Shown: positions 40,400 to 53,011, counted from the stretch's first letter. The stretch: DNA of 64,000 nucleotides from Pseudoips prasinana (GCA_951640165.1 OX621256.1:7502001-7566000); one strand, 5' to 3'. Notes: a model not told the origin generated them from the sequence alone. Program-made: numbers and translations.

Positions 40400-40700
40400 A
40401 TCTTTCTAGAATTTGCTAAAGCATTTAATGTAATTTATTCTCAATGAGTATAAAAAAAGGTATTTTTTATCCTTATTGAGAAGATGGTAAGCATTAAAAT
40501 AAAATCTACTCAGCCTTATATTGTTCAATACTGACTTAGTAGGCGTACACTGAAAGTGAAGTATTTCGTAAGCACAGAACAATAAATCTTATATGGCGTA
40601 CCACAGGGCGGTATAATGGGTTCAAACCTACTTATATTTTATATCCAAAACCTGTGTGCAATCGCTCACAGATTTTTGATATTCGACATTTGAGTGTCAG
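40400..40700 (+). pseudogene. Ancient LINE reverse-transcriptase fragment
   Basis: A + strand frame shows (L)AKAFNVIYS, several stops, then LYGVPQGGIMGSNLLIFYI, the RT motif A and B region with the catalytic Asp of motif A replaced by Asn. Much more decayed than the other LINE pieces. Confidence 0.55.
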
Positions 40701-41088
40701 TTTAAAGGAAAAACAAAATGCGCTTATACCTTGGCAGCTCAAACCACCCTAACTAAAATGTGTTAAAACAAACGATTTATGCGTCTAGTATTTACGAAGC
40801 GATCAAGGCGTGTACAAATCTTTTCATATTCATAAATATTAAACGCAATTCCGCAATTAGGTACATTTGATTTAAGCTCTTCTTTTGTGATGATCTGACG
40901 AGTAATCTTTCCTGACACATTATCTACACAGGATGCAGTATAAATAGCAAAAATAAAACGCTTAACATCATTTGACGGTTATAAACCTAGTCATAGACTT
41001 TATAACATAACTGTGACGACGACGTGAAAATAAATCAAGATACATATATACTGAATAACCGATTTGAATTGACTAATAACGTAAGCTT

Positions 41089-41142
41089 GGCCTGGTACGT
41101 TTGTATAAAGAGCCGAGTGTACGCTTTATACAAACGTACCAG
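41089..41142. repeat. 20-bp perfect-stem hairpin
   Basis: CCTGGTACGTTTGTATAAAG is followed after 13 bases by its exact reverse complement. Confidence 0.9.
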
Positions 41143-41314
41143 GGACGATTCGTGCATTTGTATAACGTCAATATTATCAAAGGTGTGTTAGGTATATAAA
41201 GTTGAAAGTAGTAGGTGGTAATTATATCTAAGGATAAGTGCTACAAATTCTTCCACCCGTGTGTTCAAGAGTACTTAGACTTCTTGTTTCCGTCTGTAGT
41301 GCTAGGCACTTATC

Positions 41315-41355
41315 ATGAGTTTTTTCATAGACTGGCGTCGATGAAAAAACTCATT
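41315..41355. repeat. 12-bp-stem hairpin
   Basis: GAGTTTTTTCAT and ATGAAAAAACTC flank a 12-base loop. Confidence 0.8.
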
Positions 41356-42789
41356 CCCTTAACGTTAAAATTTAAATTTGCGTAGTTCGTATTTCTGTTG
41401 CATGGTTTTTCAGGTTGTTATTTCTAATCTCTAGTTTAAATTTGAAATATGATTCTAGTTAAAAATTGTTTGCACTAAAACAAATTCAAGAAATAAATAT
41501 AGGTAAGTTTAAAGATAAAATTAAACAACGACGTCGGATAGAAAAACCATAAAGGTAATGTAAGTATATTACAAACAGATAACTTACAACTAAATACAGA
41601 AGTGTTTCTCCAAATGTAGGCCATGAGAAAAAGTACCCAAAAGGCTGGCAGCAATACCACGTTGAAAAATCATACCGATTCTTAACCAAAAGAAAAAACC
41701 AGCCTTAAAGCCACGGGAGGAGCAAACCAAGCGCTTTGAAATGAAATAAAAAGTGCACGCACTTGGTCCACATGCTTTAACCATTTTGACCGCAAATTGT
41801 TCAATGTTTATCCATAAAAACCATTTAGAAAGCTTTACGTATAATGAATAAATTAATTTATTTATTCATTAAATTAATTTCAGATAAAATAAATTTCATA
41901 TTAAATATATTCACATTAAGCTCAAGAAATACAAACAGAAATCGTATACCTTCACAACAATTAAAATCTTCGTTAAAGATAGATACACCCATCAAGTTCC
42001 GAAAATGAAATTGTACCCAATTAATTTAATTCATTATAACAGTAAAGATACACGATACTAATATTTTTTATGGTATAAAATTGAATGACAAAATATCACT
42101 CACACACACATATGAAAAGGTAAGCCTGCATCTGAAATTGAGCAAACTGAATTGAAATAAAATATACAAATACTTTTACATTTTCTCAAACGTCATTGGC
42201 AACGAATGTAAATAGGTGCTTAGTAAGCAATAAACAAAACCTAATAAATTACCGTAGACGGCGCCCGTACAAATTAAGAATTGTAATTTATAGTTTTCAC
42301 GCCTTCCTAACTAATTAAAGGGCGTAAGAAAAAACATACGCCCCAAAATCGTGGAGACGTAACAGAGCTAAAACTTTCCAAAATCAATAAACTGAATAAA
42401 CATTCTAAGCAGACATTAATGTTTCTTTCGCCGTGACGCACACACGCGCGTCCACGTTTATTTCAAACGCGTGTTCAATGTAAACGTACCTTTACACACA
42501 CGTTTTTAGCGTGCAAAAGGCGCGATTCCTTATATATTAATAAAACTATCATATTATCTACTTACATCATTATTGTTATTAAATAATATTAGCTAGTTAT
42601 AGTTCATTTACATTCTAATACTCACAATTAGTTAATCGTGGCTGCAATCCAGATAAATCCAATTACCCAGCAGCTTATGAGTCCACCTCAATTAGAAAAC
42701 ACAAGACGCGGCACCGCGGCAATATATTCAAGTCACAATAACACAGAAACACAGATATTATAAGGTTCTCAGATCATCCAGGTCGGAAA

Positions 42790-42912
42790 ATAAAGCTTCG
42801 CAAGGGGGCGAAGGATACGCGCGACTCGGCGGCGTCAATACGCGGACTGAGCGGCCATGACAGTTTTTGCTGGGGTGCGTGACGCATGCGCGCTGCGCCC
42901 ATCCACCTTAAG
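42790..42912. promoter_or_regulatory. CpG-rich block, possible host promoter
   Basis: A GC- and CpG-rich block in AT-rich surroundings with GCATGCGC (NRF1-like) at about 42,882, followed downstream by two AAAATGGC start-like contexts. No gene could be attached, so this is tentative. Confidence 0.25.
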
Positions 42913-43429
42913 GTCATTTCCCATTGTTCACCTCTGATGAGGGTACGAAATTGATGCCAGCTTCAATTCAAACCGAAGAAACCTTTTCGAATTCCAAATC
43001 CGGTTATAAAATGGCTGATTTAAAATTTCTCTTAAAATGGCGGCTCGTTACGCAGAACCTTCTAAGTAATCTGTTCTTTAAATGTCATTGTTCAGTATTA
43101 AACCGCTTTATTCGTTATTAGATTTTATGGCATTGAACTTTTCCGTAGTTCAGCCCTTATATTACAGTAGAGTGATTCGTTACATAGTTATGTCCGTCAA
43201 ACTGATTTTGGGGTAGATGCGCAATCACCATTAGGCACTGCCCCTTAGTTTTGGGGAAAATGCCAAGCTGTTTGGCATTAGAACAATATTATATTAAGGA
43301 TATGAGTGTAATAATAATAGGGTAAAGCATAGCGTTCTTTCGCTCTATGTTCAGCTAGACTAGGTAGTACTTCCGCCATACAATTTACGGGTATACGGTA
43401 TGGACAGTGGTTATCTAAGTGCAAGAGTT

Positions 43430-43535
43430 GTTCATGCAAGCCAGTAGGTCTCTAAAAAGACCTCACGACTACAATCGGGACCGAAAGCTTAACGTGCCTT
43501 CCGAAGCCTGGTAAAGCTCAGAAATTAATCAACTT
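43430..43535 (+). repeat. Repeat E, partial
   Basis: Shares CTACAATCGGGACCG, AACGTGCCTTCCGAAGC and CTCAGAAATTAA with the other copies. Confidence 0.6.
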
Positions 43536-43774
43536 TGTCCGTATCTATAACTTCTCTAAAGAAATATAATATATGCATAAATAATACAACGTACGCTGAC
43601 TTATATATATTATTATTGACTATAATTTTTATTTTACCCAAAGATAGGTACATACATATGAATCAGACTAGTTTGGATAGGGACTGGATGAGAACATTCA
43701 GTAGGTGGAGAGTGCAGGAGAGTAGGGCTCTAATGTGCTGTCTAAGCGATTTTGAGCTAACAAAGAAATTGTAC

Positions 43775-44145
43775 ATACATACATAGACTCACGCCTGTTT
43801 CCCAGAGGGGTAGGCAGAGACAACGGATTTCCATTTGTCACGATATTTGCATACTTCTTTTGCCTCGATTACTGTCATTATATTCTTCATACATGCTCGC
43901 CGGTTTAGGGTACTTCTGACCTGCCCTTTCTTGAGTACATCTCCAATTTGGTCAGAGAATGTTCGACGTGGTCTTCCCCTTCCGGTTGTCCCATTCACAC
44001 AGGCCAGGTATACTTCTTTTGTCAATCTTCTTTCATTCATCCTTTCTAAATGGCCAAACCATCTCAGCATGCCTTTTTCAATCTTTGTGACTACATCCTC
44101 TTTCACACCACAACGCTCTCTTACATCAGTATTTCGAAGAAAGAA
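43775..44145 (-). pseudogene. LINE 3' end ([11 protein letters not shown] family)
   Basis: The minus strand encodes [28 protein letters not shown] and [18 protein letters not shown], the C terminus of a common insect endonuclease/reverse-transcriptase LINE, open over 105 codons. The 5' end is truncated at about 44,145 and the 3' end lies at the TACATACATAGACTCACGCC junction. Confidence 0.85.
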
Positions 44146-45937
44146 ATTGTAGGTTCTAGATTACAGTAATAAGTGGATTACGTTCACTATTTTATGTCAT
44201 ACTTTCACTTATTTACCGGATATTGGAAATTATGAGCATGGTAAGGAAATTTATGGGCGACTTAGAATCGTAACTTTTATTTGACGTTTACGGTTAGCTT
44301 TGGAGGCCGTGACTGCTTTACCGGCCAATGGTGTCAAAAAGTCGGGGGGTGACAAAAAGTCATTACTTATGTGTGTAATGACATGTGGTAATATTTGCCT
44401 TTTCAATGGGGTTAATCTCTGTAATCAATGTACTCTTATCCCCTAGCCATAAGTTCACGTTTAAGATCTGTCTTGAAATATAAGTTGTTATAAGACCTAA
44501 TAAAATTTACTAAAAATAATAATTTATGCGTTTTGCTGACTCTTAAGCCTCGCATTGCTAGTCTGTCTTTATTCATTGTATTTATGTTATGCAGTTCACT
44601 TATTTTCTCTTTTTGTCTATATATTTTCTTACATACATTATTCCCATCGCCTCCCATTACCTATAAGGACATGAAATAATGAAATTTATTCAGCACTTGG
44701 GTATTAACATACACTTGTACTTGTCAAGCTCACAATGCATAACATAAACATAGTAGAATATAGTATAAACGTAACAAAAAAAATATTAATTAGTCCCTCC
44801 GTGCGGTCTGTCCTATCACATATATATTTTTATTCCTTAAATAAATAACAAGTTACTAACAATTATTTTTAAATTTAGTACAACTATATTAAAATTAAAG
44901 AATTAAGTACAACGAGCAGTTGGCCAGCGCAGAAGGTTCTCAGCCAGTAACTTAATTTAGGCGACTAATAACTGAGGGCACCCTTATGGGATTCGGGCCA
45001 TAGCACTGGGGGCCTTCAGCGGCCGTAAAAAGACGGGATTCTAAATGAGGGGGTGATCACTTGCACGGTATAACCGATCACGTGTTAAGGGGTCCTGAGG
45101 TCGCTGAGGAACCTACCCTAGCTATTCTGCGGCTTTATTTAGCTGTCTAGGTGGACGACCCGGAGAAGAAAGCCACAAAGAAACTCCGGGCTTACTTTTT
45201 TGTCTTCTTTAGCTTTTGTTATCGATATTTTTTAATTTCTTGTATTTCACTTACATCGTGATTGGCTGGAGTTAATAAAACAATCACATTCAATTTCACT
45301 CAAGCAATTAGAATAACCTCTTGCAAGACGAACAAACGGTAGGTGCATCCGCGCACATTTTCAAAATTAACAAGTCACACGAAGTCTACCAGAGACTGCA
45401 ACGAATGTATCAGAAAAAAAGGAATGAGTATCCAAAAAGCAGTTCGACCACTAACCGCAAGCAACACCCGTTCATATGTATCATACAATTATCATATGTA
45501 TCAAATAAAACGAGCCACAGCAGTCTAGCCATTTAACCCAAAAAGAACTTGGAAGGCTAACGAACGGCTAAGTTCTTTTTCTAAACCAGGCAACCCTGAA
45601 ACGTATTTTAATTTGGATAGAGATTTATTTGTTACGGGGATTGAAACTACGTCCTCCACAATCCTTCCACAGCAGCGCAATCTGACAGCTTACAGCTCTC
45701 GGACACGCAGGATGTCTTTGTTTGTTGAAATTAATAATTTATTTGTTTGATATTAATCCAATTTTTTATTGAATATACAACTAAATATTCACAGAATATT
45801 TCAAGCGTCTACCTTTCACCTGTTGCCCTTTTAAATATAAAGCAAAAACGAGCATGAATATCATCGTTTGTTATATGGAAGCCAACTTATATATTTATTT
45901 TATTCCATTTTTAGGGTTTGTCGGTGAATTTTTTTAC
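44146..45937. other. Unassigned stretch
   Basis: Only chance ORFs. GC-richer 44,930-45,190 and the block near 45,620-45,720 may be unrecognised repeats. Confidence 0.4.
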
Positions 45938-46172
45938 GGTCACCGTAGCCTAGTTGGTAGTGGTCCTGCCTACGAAGCTGGTGGCCCTGGGTTCGAATCC
46001 CGGTAAGTGCAAATAGTTGTGTGATGAGCACGAATATTTGTTTCTGAGTCATGGATGTTTTCTATGTCTATAAGTATTTATCTATCTATATAAGTATGTA
46101 TATCGTCGCCTGGTACCCATAGTACCAGCTTTGCTTAGTTTGGGGCTAGGATGATCTGTGTGTCATAATAGT
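45938..46172 (+). mobile_element. SINE-A, full length
   Basis: Head GGTCACCGTAGCCTAGTTGG (A box), B box GGTTCGAATCC at about 45,990, body to TTGCTTAGTTTGGGGCTAGG. Confidence 0.9.
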
Positions 46173-46304
46173 CCAAGAAAAAAAAAATGTGCGTGGCAAG
46201 CGGTATAGGCTACGGTAGGTAACCTACCTAATCTAACCAGCGGGTACGCCGTATACCTACGTGTTGGATGACATGGTATTATAAAAACCATGTCATTGAA
46301 TACG

Positions 46305-46685
46305 TAGCCTCGTTGGTCTAGCGGTAGCGTATTCACCCGCAGATAACGAGGTCCTGGGTTCAAATCCCGGGTCGGACCAAAAGTGATTTTGGGACTTATG
46401 CGCAAAAAGAAAAATTTCTCAGCATCAGCCCGAAGTCTGGGAGTTGGCGGTATTATACCCCCGTGCCTCGGAGAGCACGTAAAGCCGTCGGTCCTGTGCC
46501 TGACCTCTTTCCGGTCTTGTCGCTAGGCGGCCCATCGGATTATGTGAGTGATGGAATTGAAAGTGCTCCTGTGTTTACGCACACACTTGAGCACTATAAT
46601 ATGTCCCTCGCAGATGACTAATCTCTATTGAGACTGGCCGCCGTGGCCGAACTTCGGCTAGGAGGACATTATTATTATTATTATA
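46305..46685 (+). mobile_element. SINE-D, full length
   Basis: tRNA-like head (GCCTCGTTGGTCTAGCGG, B box GGTTCAAATCC at about 46,358), body of about 280 bases, GGAGGACATTATTATTATTA end. A short hairpin GACATGGT/ACCATGTC lies just upstream at about 46,270-46,295. The tRNA-like head has no fold beyond that of a SINE promoter. Confidence 0.88.
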
Positions 46686-46739
46686 AAAACGGAAGACTAC
46701 ACTGACAGAATGCAGTATATTTTGTAAAGTTTAACTTGG

Positions 46740-47290
46740 GCTGCAGTTTATGGAATTTACAGTTTATGCAATTACATTTTATTTGGTTACAGTCTAATAG
46801 AATAATATGACATGTGAAACGTGAAACAATACTTATTTACTATATATAAATATAAAAACTATAATATTTTAAATATAAGATATAAATTAAGTAAATAGAA
46901 AATACTAATTCCATAGATGGACATAATTTTGGGCCGAATAGAAATAAGTTACACGTATTTATTAATTTATTTATTACGAGTAGAATTATTTGACATATTT
47001 GACAATTTTATATAATGGGATAGGTACTTAATAGTAAATATAATTATAAATGTCTTAAAAATTATTAAAACTTATGAAATGGCTGTGCCTAAATAGATTG
47101 ATTATAGATAAGTATGTAAACACTGTAATTATAATGTAGACATGTAATTATGGTAATCAATAGGCGTAGACTTAATTATTAACACATATTTTTTTGCATG
47201 CTATTATATAGTGAATTGTACAGCACCATTTAAATAACAACACCTGTAATGTATACTACAATTCTGGCAAAATAAACAATTCATTCATTC
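46740..47290 (+). other. Probable LINE 3' untranslated region
   Basis: AT-rich DNA ending in GGCAAAATAAACAATTCATT and a CATTCATTCAT repeat, as LINE 3' ends do. No coding remnant identified. Confidence 0.4.
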
Positions 47291-47299
47291 ATACTTACT

Positions 47300-47550
47300 T
47301 GTAGTATGGGCAGTGATTGGTTACCCTAGAGCCAAATTTGTTTAAGCCGCCTATTAGGCTTCTGACATGACCCGACGACTGTGGCCTAATGGCTACAACC
47401 GGGACCGTCAGCTTAACGTGCCCTACGAAGCACGAAGACGCTCAGAAATGAAACCACTTTGACGGTCACCGATCTATGGACTGAGTGTGTGAGTTGTTGC
47501 TTGACCTCACCAATCACTTTCAGACCGGTGAAAGCAACTGATATGAACGC
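47300..47550 (+). repeat. Repeat E, best copy
   Basis: Full set of blocks from ATGGGCAGTGATTGG to GACCGGTGAAAGCAACTG; the reference for the other copies. Confidence 0.7.
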
Positions 47551-47649
47551 ATATAATATGACAAGTGAAACGTAAAACGATACTGTATGTCTGTATCCCG
47601 AAAGAGCACATCTCTTTTTACATAAAAATACGCTCCTAATGTTATTTAC

Positions 47650-48165
47650 ATACATACATACATAGACTCACGCCTGTTTCCCAGAGGGGTAGGCAGAGAC
47701 TGCGGATTTCCATTTGTCACGATCTTTGCATACTTGTTTTGCCTCGATTACTGTCATTATATTCTTCATACATGCTCGCCGGTTTAGGGTACTTCTGACC
47801 TGCCCTTTCTTGAGAACATCTCCAATTTGGTCAGAGAATGTTCGACGTGGCCTTCCCCTTCCGGTAACCCATTCACACAGGCCAGGTATACTTCTTTTGT
47901 CAATCTTCTTTCATTCATCCTTTCTAAATAGCCAACCCATCTCAGCATGCCTTTTTCAATCTTTATGACTACATCCTCTTCCACACCACTACACTCTCTT
48001 ACATCAGTATTTCGAATTCTGTCTCTCAAAGTTACACCACACATACTTCTCAGAGCTCTCATTTCCACTGCATTTATTTTACTTTCATTCTTTTTCTGCC
48101 ATACCCAACTTTCACTTCCATACATTAAAGTGGGCACTAACACTCCATCGCGCACGGCTAGTTAA
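47650..48165 (-). pseudogene. LINE 3' end, longer copy (MLRW family)
   Basis: The minus strand encodes RDGVLVPTLMYGSESWVWQ, a KINAVEMRALRSMCG block and [17 protein letters not shown], then frameshifts near 47,870. This is the region C-terminal to the RT core. It extends the 43,775 copy by about 150 bases on its 5' side. Confidence 0.85.
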
Positions 48166-48457
48166 GCCTTCTAATGTTATTGACACATTAAAAATATAAC
48201 AGAGGAGCTAATAAGGCTTCATAACAGCTATAAGTCATGTCACGGCAAATAACGAGCAATGACAAATATCGGGACAATCAATCAAGCTTGAGTTACACCT
48301 TGCTATGGCGGCTCTGTGTCTGGTTAGTCACACAACTCGTCGAACAGGCATTAAATAAAATAAAGTAAAAACGGTTTATATTCACAAAGACTTTATAAAG
48401 CGCTTTTAAATAGTCAAAACAAGAGTTTAGTATTCCAAATCATCGGTATATCATTAT

Positions 48458-48690
48458 AATAATAATAATATCTGGGGACAATGTCACACAGATCATCCTA
48501 GCCCCAAACTAAGTAAAGCTTGTACTATGGGTACCAGGCGACAATATACATACTTATATAGATAGATAAATACTTAAATACATACATACATTCGTGCTCA
48601 TCGCACAAATATTTGCACTTACCGGGATTCGAACCCAGGACCACAAGCTTCGTAGGCAGGAGCACTACCAACTAGGCTACGGTGACCGTC
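48458..48690 (-). mobile_element. SINE-A, internally deleted
   Basis: Reverse copy with intact head boxes; about 25 bases around the ACATAGAAAACATCCATGAC block are missing. Confidence 0.88.
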
Positions 48691-48807
48691 AAATCATATC
48701 AGCTAAAAGACGTCTACTGCTGGAAAAAGGCCTCCCCGAAAGATCTCCACATAGCTCATAGACCCGACGGCAATTGGGGCAGAAAGGTAAAGCATCTTCT
48801 ACACGGT

Positions 48808-49192
48808 TGCAAACCAACGCCCCAAAATAGGTCACCCAGGTGGTTGCCATCCATCTAGACTTCAAACCAACGCCCCAACAGAGGTCACCCTGGTGGTTGC
48901 CATCCATCTAGACTTCAAACCAACGCCCCAACAGAGGTCACCCAGGTGGTTGCCATCCATCTAGACTTCAAACCAACGCCCCAACAGAGGTCACCCTGGT
49001 GGTTGCCATCCATCTAGACTTCAAACCAACGCCCCAACAGAGGTCACCCTGGTGGTTGCCATCCATCTAGACTGCAAACCAACGCCCCAACAGAGGTCAC
49101 CCTGGTGGTTGCCATCCATCTAGACTGCAGCTGCACAGTCTAGATGGATGGCAACCACCAGGGTGACCTATTTGGGGACATTGGTTTCCAAA
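48808..49192. repeat. 53-bp minisatellite (6 units) ending in an inverted unit
   Basis: Units begin at 48,808, 48,861, 48,914, 48,967, 49,020 and 49,073, each exactly 53 bases, with AACGCCCCAACAGAGGTCAC and GGTTGCCATCCATCTAGAC. The middle units are almost identical. At 49,126 the array meets an inverted copy (49,138-49,192) across AGACTGCAGCTGCACAGTCT. Flanks match repeats near 53,640 and 63,640. Confidence 0.95.
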
Positions 49193-49626
49193 CGTGTAGA
49201 AGATGCTTAACGACCACGAACTGGAACACGCAGCATGAGCAGGTCCCCTACAAGATGGGCCGATGATCTTGTGCTACCAGCATCCAGCAGCTTACTACGA
49301 CCCTGTAAGCCGCCGGATGCGGTTAGCGCAAAGCCGGCAACTATATACATAATATTTAAAGTCTCAAACTGGCCTCGGTTGCCTGCCTGGTATATTTGTA
49401 GTTTTAGTTTTTCTATCCAATGTAGTTAATTAAGTTTTTCAGATTAAGAAGTTATTTAGTTTTAAAATGATTATAATATAATCACGACGTTATTTTACAA
49501 GAAGTTAATTCTTAAAAATATAAACGAAACCTATCAAATATATTATATACAGAAAGTACTATCCCTGTCAGTAACCTTAAGCACCAAAGTATTTGTCCGT
49601 ACTGTCATCCATCGGCAATGTAGGCA

Positions 49627-49739
49627 CAGACGCCAGCACATCAAGCTACCCCAATCTGTCAAATTTCCCCAATTTAAAGTGAACCTTAAGTTGAAAATCT
49701 ATAAAAGAAATTTGATTTAGTTGGATGTGCTGGCGTCTG
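49627..49739. mobile_element. MITE-1, internally deleted copy
   Basis: 113 bp; right TA intact, left flank CA instead of TA. About 20 inner bases are missing and part of the right arm is changed. Confidence 0.85.
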
Positions 49740-49741
49740 TA

Positions 49742-50623
49742 CCCAGAAGACTAACGGCGGTGTTTTCACGCTGGATTTCAATACTTATTATTTGTCCGAA
49801 GTATGGACTACTTCGGACACCCTTTAGTCAGATGTAGGAATTTGTCTCAGTATACTAGCTGAGCCAACTTCAGAAGCAGCTCAAATGCTTTTTAGTTTAG
49901 CTTAGTATGTAATATTATTGTATTTTTATTCACGGAGCTGATATATCTGTGGACAAAAAGCTCCTTAAATGAATTAAATAAAAAAAAAAAAACCCTTTAG
50001 TCATGAGTTGTGTCGACCAAGCGTTGTGATATTTCAAGGAATAAAACTCGCGAGTTTTATTTCGCTCCCAGGCGTCTCAACCCAAACAGCTCAAATACAT
50101 AATCTCTTTGCAGATTTGTATTCATATCTACAGAAAAAAAATCATTAACCTTGAAAAGTCTTATTCAAAAGTAAAATATCTACGGTCTACACACGCGAAA
50201 TAACAAACTTCTTATAAAGATAATAGAGTAATTTCAATTAAAGTGAGAATTCATATTCAGGTCGCAATCAGAGGCCCACAACAATACGCCTAGAGAGCAG
50301 ACTACATTTTCTATACGATTTTTTAAATTCCAAGCTGGCAACCCCACCTGTCTGGTCCTTTGTGTTTAAACAAAAGGCAGTGATGAAGGAAGCAGTCGTC
50401 AAAAAGGGCTGAGAACGTCAAATTGCAACTATCTAGCTGTAATTATGCACTCTTATGCCACTCGTACATTAGTCCACAGAATATTTAACTATTGGGGTAA
50501 AGCAAGTTTAATAATATGTGTAAAAGTAATTACTAGCAGCAATTTTCCCATGAAATGAAATGACTTATAACACATGAATTTTAACCACTCTAAGGGTGTC
50601 CTCGGGTCTCTTAAATTATCTTA
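49742..50623. other. Unassigned AT-rich stretch
   Basis: An A-rich tract near 49,980 may be a retroelement tail; nothing else recognised. Confidence 0.4.
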
Positions 50624-50797
50624 TCTTACTAATATTATAAATGCGACAGTTTTTAAGTATGGATGGATGTTTGTTACTCTTTCACGTAAAAACTACCGAA
50701 TGGATTTTAATGAAACTTTAAAATAATATCGCTTATAAATCGGAATAACACATAGGCTATAATTTATAAAGATTAACGCGGGTGAAACCGCGCGGCA
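50624..50797 (+). mobile_element. Helitron-like non-autonomous element
   Basis: 5' end TCTTACTAATATTATAAATG after an A, then GTTACTCTTTCACGTAAAAA, and the 3' hairpin GCGGGT-GAAACCGCG. The CTAG end is degraded. Confidence 0.6.
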
Positions 50798-51190
50798 GTC
50801 AACAGTAGCCTTATTAATAGTAGCCTTATTAAGGCAAGGTAGTCTTATTAATAAAGTAGTTGAGATTAGGGATGTTGCGTATATTCGCATCTGCATCCGC
50901 AAATGCGGAACTTCCGCATCAATTCAGACATCCGCAACCACTTCCGCATCCGCAATAATCGATGCGGAGTTGCATGCAAATGCAGATGTCGCCCAAGTAG
51001 CTACAAGAAAGAAATTCGGTGGGGCCGGCGATTGGTGCGTACTCATTGACCAATAGGAGCGAAGTTTTGTTCGATGACAAGTTTGTTATTGTGTATCATT
51101 TGTTTACCGTCAATTAAACATTATGTTTTGCGCTCCGCTCATCGCTATCTGCGAGCATTGTTTGTTAAGGGAGACTTAGTTGATAAAAAT

Positions 51191-51373
51191 CCTCTAAAAT
51201 AGTGGAGTGCCCACCGAGAAGAATTCAAACTGTTGTCACAAAAAGCTTGCAGATTTTTGTTGACACTACCAGACAGTGTTCCTTGTGAACAATTTTTCAG
51301 TGGTGCGGGTTTTATTTACGAACCTCTGCGTTACAGTCTTGACCCTGAGAAAGCGGCAATATCACTTTCATAG
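51191..51373 (+). pseudogene. hAT transposase dimerisation-domain remnant (outer element)
   Basis: The frame reads WSAHREEFKLLSQKACRFLL, then VPCEQFFSGAGFIYEPLRY and LDPEKA, the C-terminal hATC signature, with an in-frame TAG just before the W. The rest of the transposase is missing, so the copy is non-autonomous. Confidence 0.8.
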
Positions 51374-51476
51374 AAATTGCTCCAATTTTTATTTTTGCTA
51401 CTTATTAATAAAAATATGAAAAACCTATTCTATTCTTCTAACTTTATTTCTGCACCTATATATTTTTTTGTAAAAA

Positions 51477-53011
51477 CACCTACCCAGGGTGGGCTGCCAG
51501 GGGGCAGTAATTGAATTACTTGTAAATAAAATACAAATACGTATGTGGTTCTTGTATTTCAATAACTTCTTAACCGCTCGATTGCTTTCTGCAACCACAG
51601 TTGCAAAATTTCAAATGCCTACCGTGCTCGCTACAACCGTGGTTGCATTTTGACATTTTATTTTTAAATCATTATGATCCTTATTACAATAGCTTAGAGC
51701 TCTATTTAAACGTATCCAAAACAATTCTAATACTAAGAGCATAGACAAAACGTATTATTACCAACTTCACGGAACAAAAATAGTCTAATATTGATAGTTG
51801 AATCTCAGTGAGCGACTTTTAAAATTTGTGTATTCTTTTCGTTCCTTGTTTTTTTTTCATTCTTCCACATGAACAATATTCAAATGTGCATGATCATATC
51901 AAGTAATTCATCTAGTTTATGGATATATTAAATATATATGCACTTTTTAATTTAAATTTTCTGTAATTTTGATTTAGAACTCACACACTAACATTTACTC
52001 GCACCTCTAGTTTTAACGCTAATGGAATATTGTTTATTTGAGCTTAAATAACCTAACATATACACTTTTGTACCTTATTTTACTGGCTATACAGAACAGT
52101 CAAAACCTTCAAAATGCACTTTTTAGGAAAACCATAAATCAAGTTTTAGTTGAGGCGGCGGGTTGAACGCTCGCCGTGCACCGAGAGCAGCTAGCACTCG
52201 AGGGCAAAAAAAAATATTTTGAAGCAATTGAGCGGTTAACAATGTAATTTGTAATTCGTATTTCAAATACCTGACGCCGATGTATTTTGTAATTAGTATT
52301 TCAAATACTTGAGGCTTCAAAATATATTACAACATCAAAATACCCTTAACCATTTTTTAGTTTTTTCGCGGAATATATAATTTATTCTGTTTAAAATAGA
52401 TATTCTACACAGAACGGCACGATGTGAGGCAAAGAATTCAAAACCTTGCCATTCATGCCTTAGAGATAAGTTACAAAAACATGAAATAATGCCTGAAAGC
52501 TACGGGAGTAGCACCGCTAATAAAGAAGATGATGATTTTATAGTTTTTGAGAACCGATACAGTAATCAACCACAGAAATGTAAAATGGAGTTAGAGTTGG
52601 TCAGCTTCCTAAATAATAGAAGCAAAGAGCTTTCATTTCTTGAGAGCTAAAAGAAATATGTTCATACAATTTAAAACAAGTTTGTGCTCATCAGGAGCTG
52701 TGGAAACATTGTTTACTTTAGCAGGTTTTATCCAATCTCCAACAATAGGCTGTTTGTCTGACAGTACATTTAAAAATCTAGTCATGAAAGGAAACTCTGG
52801 TTTTCCTGATTAATTAATCTCGTTTTCCTCTACTTTTGAAATTTGTATTTCGTATTTCAATTAAAAATAGCTAAAATACTGTATTTTATATTTCAAAAAC
52901 CTTACTTAAAGGTATTTTGAATTTGGTATTTTAATTACTTGCAATACAGTATTTTTTAATTTGTATTTCAATTAAAGCAAAGCATGTATTTTGTCAAGCC
53001 CTGCACCTACC
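51477..53011. mobile_element. Nested hAT element (inner), with 8-bp target duplication
   Basis: Positions 51,485-53,003 start CAGGGTGGGC and end AAGCCCTG; CACCTACC flanks both sides (51,477-51,484; 53,004-53,011). GTATTTCAAATA-type subterminal repeats are numerous near both ends. It lies wholly inside the outer hAT, so it came later. Confidence 0.9.
52433..52815 (+). pseudogene. hAT transposase remnant (inner element)
   Basis: The frame includes SSGAVETLFTLAGFIQSPT followed by a CLSDSTFKNLVM block, the hATC dimerisation end, preceded by KNSKPCHSC. Stops and frame changes are present. It belongs to a different hAT lineage from the outer remnant. Confidence 0.7.

Larger units (their letters stand above)
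40701..42780. other. Unassigned AT-rich stretch with hairpins
   Basis: No gene seen. Contains the 41,089 and 41,315 hairpins listed separately, and many A/T-rich simple stretches. Confidence 0.45.

Noticed and set aside
46305..46380. tRNA gene (A and B boxes, GGTTCAAATCC)
   Set aside because: It continues into a SINE body with a TTATTA tail and has related copies at 13,360, 31,622 and 32,930; the other B-box hits (14,200, 21,530, 24,418, 33,388, 45,990, 48,635) likewise head SINEs.
48808..49125. CRISPR-like array
   Set aside because: The 53-bp units are contiguous without unique spacers and the context is an insect nuclear genome.
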